Positions 62,583 through 64,000 of a DNA stretch of 64,000 bases are shown here, in pieces. The stretch is from assembly GCA_029239875.1 (NCBI GenBank), contig JARBUD010000007.1, forward strand, positions 124,001 to 188,000. Direction: 5' to 3'. The DNA is from Xanthobacteraceae bacterium (GTDB lineage Bacteria > Pseudomonadota > Alphaproteobacteria > Rhizobiales > Xanthobacteraceae). A program made the translations under genes and the position numbers. Below the pieces are notes generated by a model. It was not told where the DNA came from, did no database searches, and saw only the letters and a program-made list of their open reading frames with translations. Numbering within the stretch: the stretch's first letter is position 1; every line of letters begins with the position of its first letter.

Positions 62583-63836
62583 TTACCGCCGGAACACGCC
62601 GACCAGTTCCACATGGGCCGAATAGAGGAACTGGTCGACGGGCATGACGCGCTCCAGCCGGTAGCCGCCCTCGACGAGGATCTGCGCATCGCGGGCAAAG
62701 GTCACCGGATCGCAGGACACGCCCACCACCAGCGGCACCTTGCTCGCCGCCAGCTGCCGCGCCTGCGCCTCCGCACCCTGGCGCGGCGGATCGAACACGA
62801 CGGCGTCGAACGCCTTCAGCTCCAGCGGCAGCAGCGGACGGCGGAACAGGTCGCGCGCCTCGGCGGTCACGGGCTTCAGCCCCTGGGATCCGCGCACGGC
62901 CTTCAGCAGCGCCTCGATGGCCGGCGCGGAATATTCGTAGGCCGCTACCCGCGCCCGTTCGGCGAGGCGCAGGCCGAAAGTGCCGACGCCGGAGAACAGG
63001 TCGGCGATCCGCCCCGCCTTCTGCGTCGTCTCCATCACCAGCGAGGCGAGCGTTGCCTCGCCGGCGGCCGTCGCCTGCAGGAAGGACCCCGCCGGCAGCG
63101 GCACCCTCGCCCGTCCCATGGTGAGCAGCGGCGGCTCGCGTTGCAGCACCAGCTCGCCATGGCGGGTGAGCCGCGCCATGCGATGCTTGCCGGCCACCTC
63201 GGCCAGGGCGGCGATGCGGTCGGGCTTCAGCGGGCCACTGCCCCGCACATCCATGTCGAGCCCTGTCTCGGTCGCGGTGACCTGGATGTCGAGCGGCTTG
63301 GCGACCGGCGCCAGCACCTGCGCCACCGCCCAGGCGGCCGGCAGCGCGCCGTCGAGGCCGGGCGCCAGGATCGGGCAGGCGTCGATGGCGACGATGGCGT
63401 GGCTGCGCCGGCCGGCGAAGCCCACCGCCAGCAGGCCGCGGCCGGAGCGCGCGGCGCCGCCGGTGCCGCGGGCGTGGAAGGTGGCGCGCCGGCGCCCCTC
63501 GCCATGCGCGGGAATGAGCGGCGCCACCTCCGGCCGCAGCCCGGCACGCGCCAGCGCGTCGACAACGAGGCCACGCTTCCACTCCTGATAAGGCTCGGCG
63601 GCCCAGTGCTGCAGGGCGCAACCGCCGCAGACGCCGAAATGCCGGCAGATCGGCTCGATCCGCTGCGGGCTCGGCTCGATCACCGAGACGAGCTGTCCGC
63701 GATCATGCTGGCGCTCGGCCTCCACCGTCTCGCCCGGCAGGGCCAGCGGCACATAGACCAGCCCTTCCGGCGTGTCGGCGACGGCATCGCCGCGGTGGCC
63801 CATATGGTCGAGGCGGAGCGTGACAGGAGCATTCAT
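62583..63836 (-). CDS. 23S rRNA (uracil-C5)-methyltransferase, RlmD/RumA family
   Basis: 417 aa. An N-terminal TRAM domain precedes the [4Fe-4S] ligands C64, C70 and C73 ([12 protein letters not shown]), with a fourth Cys in DACPILAPG. The SAM-binding motif [24 protein letters not shown] and the catalytic Cys in [11 protein letters not shown] follow. RlmD versus RlmC/TrmA specificity cannot be read here. The start at 63836 fits the TRAM domain; an ATG at 63863 is in frame and follows TATATT closely, so a leaderless longer form is possible. Confidence 0.88.
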   Translation of the reverse strand: MNAPVTLRLDHMGHRGDAVADTPEGLVYVPLALPGETVEAERQHDRGQLVSVIEPSPQRIEPICRHFGVCGGCALQHWAAEPYQEWKRGLVVDALARAGLRPEVAPLIPAHGEGRRRATFHARGTGGAARSGRGLLAVGFAGRRSHAIVAIDACPILAPGLDGALPAAWAVAQVLAPVAKPLDIQVTATETGLDMDVRGSGPLKPDRIAALAEVAGKHRMARLTRHGELVLQREPPLLTMGRARVPLPAGSFLQATAAGEATLASLVMETTQKAGRIADLFSGVGTFGLRLAERARVAAYEYSAPAIEALLKAVRGSQGLKPVTAEARDLFRRPLLPLELKAFDAVVFDPPRQGAEAQARQLAASKVPLVVGVSCDPVTFARDAQILVEGGYRLERVMPVDQFLYSAHVELVGVFRR

Positions 63837-63863
63837 TTGCGGCACGCCGCTGACATGAACCAT

Positions 63864-64000
63864 GTAATATAATGTATTGAAGAGATATTCATGTGCGTCA
63901 ATTTATCACTTACCCAACAACGTCCTATCAGACACATCGAATCGATGTATTTTAACCGAGGCTGATTCCTATTTTTCAAATGGACAGCCTCATTTACTTA
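63864..64000. other. AT-rich window end with a 15-bp palindrome
   Basis: About 137 AT-rich bases upstream of the methyltransferase gene. ACATCGA-A-TCGATGT (63934-63948) is a perfect inverted repeat, and GAGGCTG/CAGCCTC (63958-63964, 63985-63991) could form a wide-loop stem. No gene is recognisable before the window ends. Confidence 0.4.

Overview
The window is 64 kb of high-GC chromosomal DNA with a dense core-gene layout. I place it in the Alphaproteobacteria, order Hyphomicrobiales (Rhizobiales), possibly near Xanthobacteraceae (Ancylobacter/Starkeya-like). The evidence is a GcrA cell-cycle regulator with clustered GANTC sites, a SAM-II riboswitch before metZ, CtrA-like TTAACC sites, a fused LplT-Aas protein, a RibBX-type RibB, a FixK/FNR-type box before ccoNOQP, and three families of palindromic intergenic repeats. 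The family-level placement is inference only. I see no rRNA, tRNA, CRISPR array, transposase or prophage.

Layout. 0.1-5.2 kb: a class A penicillin-binding protein, a YgjP-like metalloprotease, gcrA, and two small exported proteins. 5.2-13.9 kb: argD-argF-hslO behind a structured leader, argE, trkH, apaG, and metZ under a SAM-II riboswitch. 13.9-20.4 kb: a double-domain dCTP deaminase, nudC-HIT, an Fsr-like MFS pump, a proline iminopeptidase and a class C beta-lactamase. 20.4-23.2 kb: SRP RNA, dnaX and ybaB. 23.4-27.4 kb: a three-domain lysophospholipid transporter/acyltransferase/acyl-ACP synthetase with its overlapping TetR gene and a 24-bp operator. 27.5-36.9 kb: the complete cbb3 oxidase locus ccoNOQP-ccoGHIS, all on the minus strand, ending in an MFS gene whose metal-ligand motifs match the copper importer CcoA. 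37-41.3 kb: a small membrane protein, msrA, a divergent SRPBCC/ArsR pair, yqhA and cysG. 41.5-45.5 kb: hisG-hisZ and hisS. 45.6-47.8 kb: a small exported protein and a frameshifted membrane-protein gene. 48-53.6 kb: phosphonoacetaldehyde hydrolase with a FAD amine oxidase, and a TPR/membrane protein divergent from an omega-aminotransferase. 54-60.9 kb: hrpB, an orphan Flp-type pilin, a CorC/HlyC protein, aroC, and a RibBX with an N-terminal helix-turn-helix. 61-64 kb: DUF1194 and DUF4142 proteins and a 23S rRNA uracil methyltransferase.

How it fits together. The cbb3 block holds the oxidase subunits, the assembly proteins, a copper exporter (CcoI) and a probable copper importer, so copper supply and microaerobic respiration are encoded as one unit behind one FixK-type box. 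The phosphonate pair has phnX but no phnW next to it, which points to a FAD-oxidase route into phosphonoacetaldehyde. The observation I find most novel is the RibB gene. It carries an N-terminal Cro-like domain, appears to be leaderless, and has two overlapping perfect inverted repeats just upstream of its promoter, which suggests an enzyme that regulates its own gene. Most intergenic gaps are filled by REPIN-like repeats whose inner stems change while pairing is kept.
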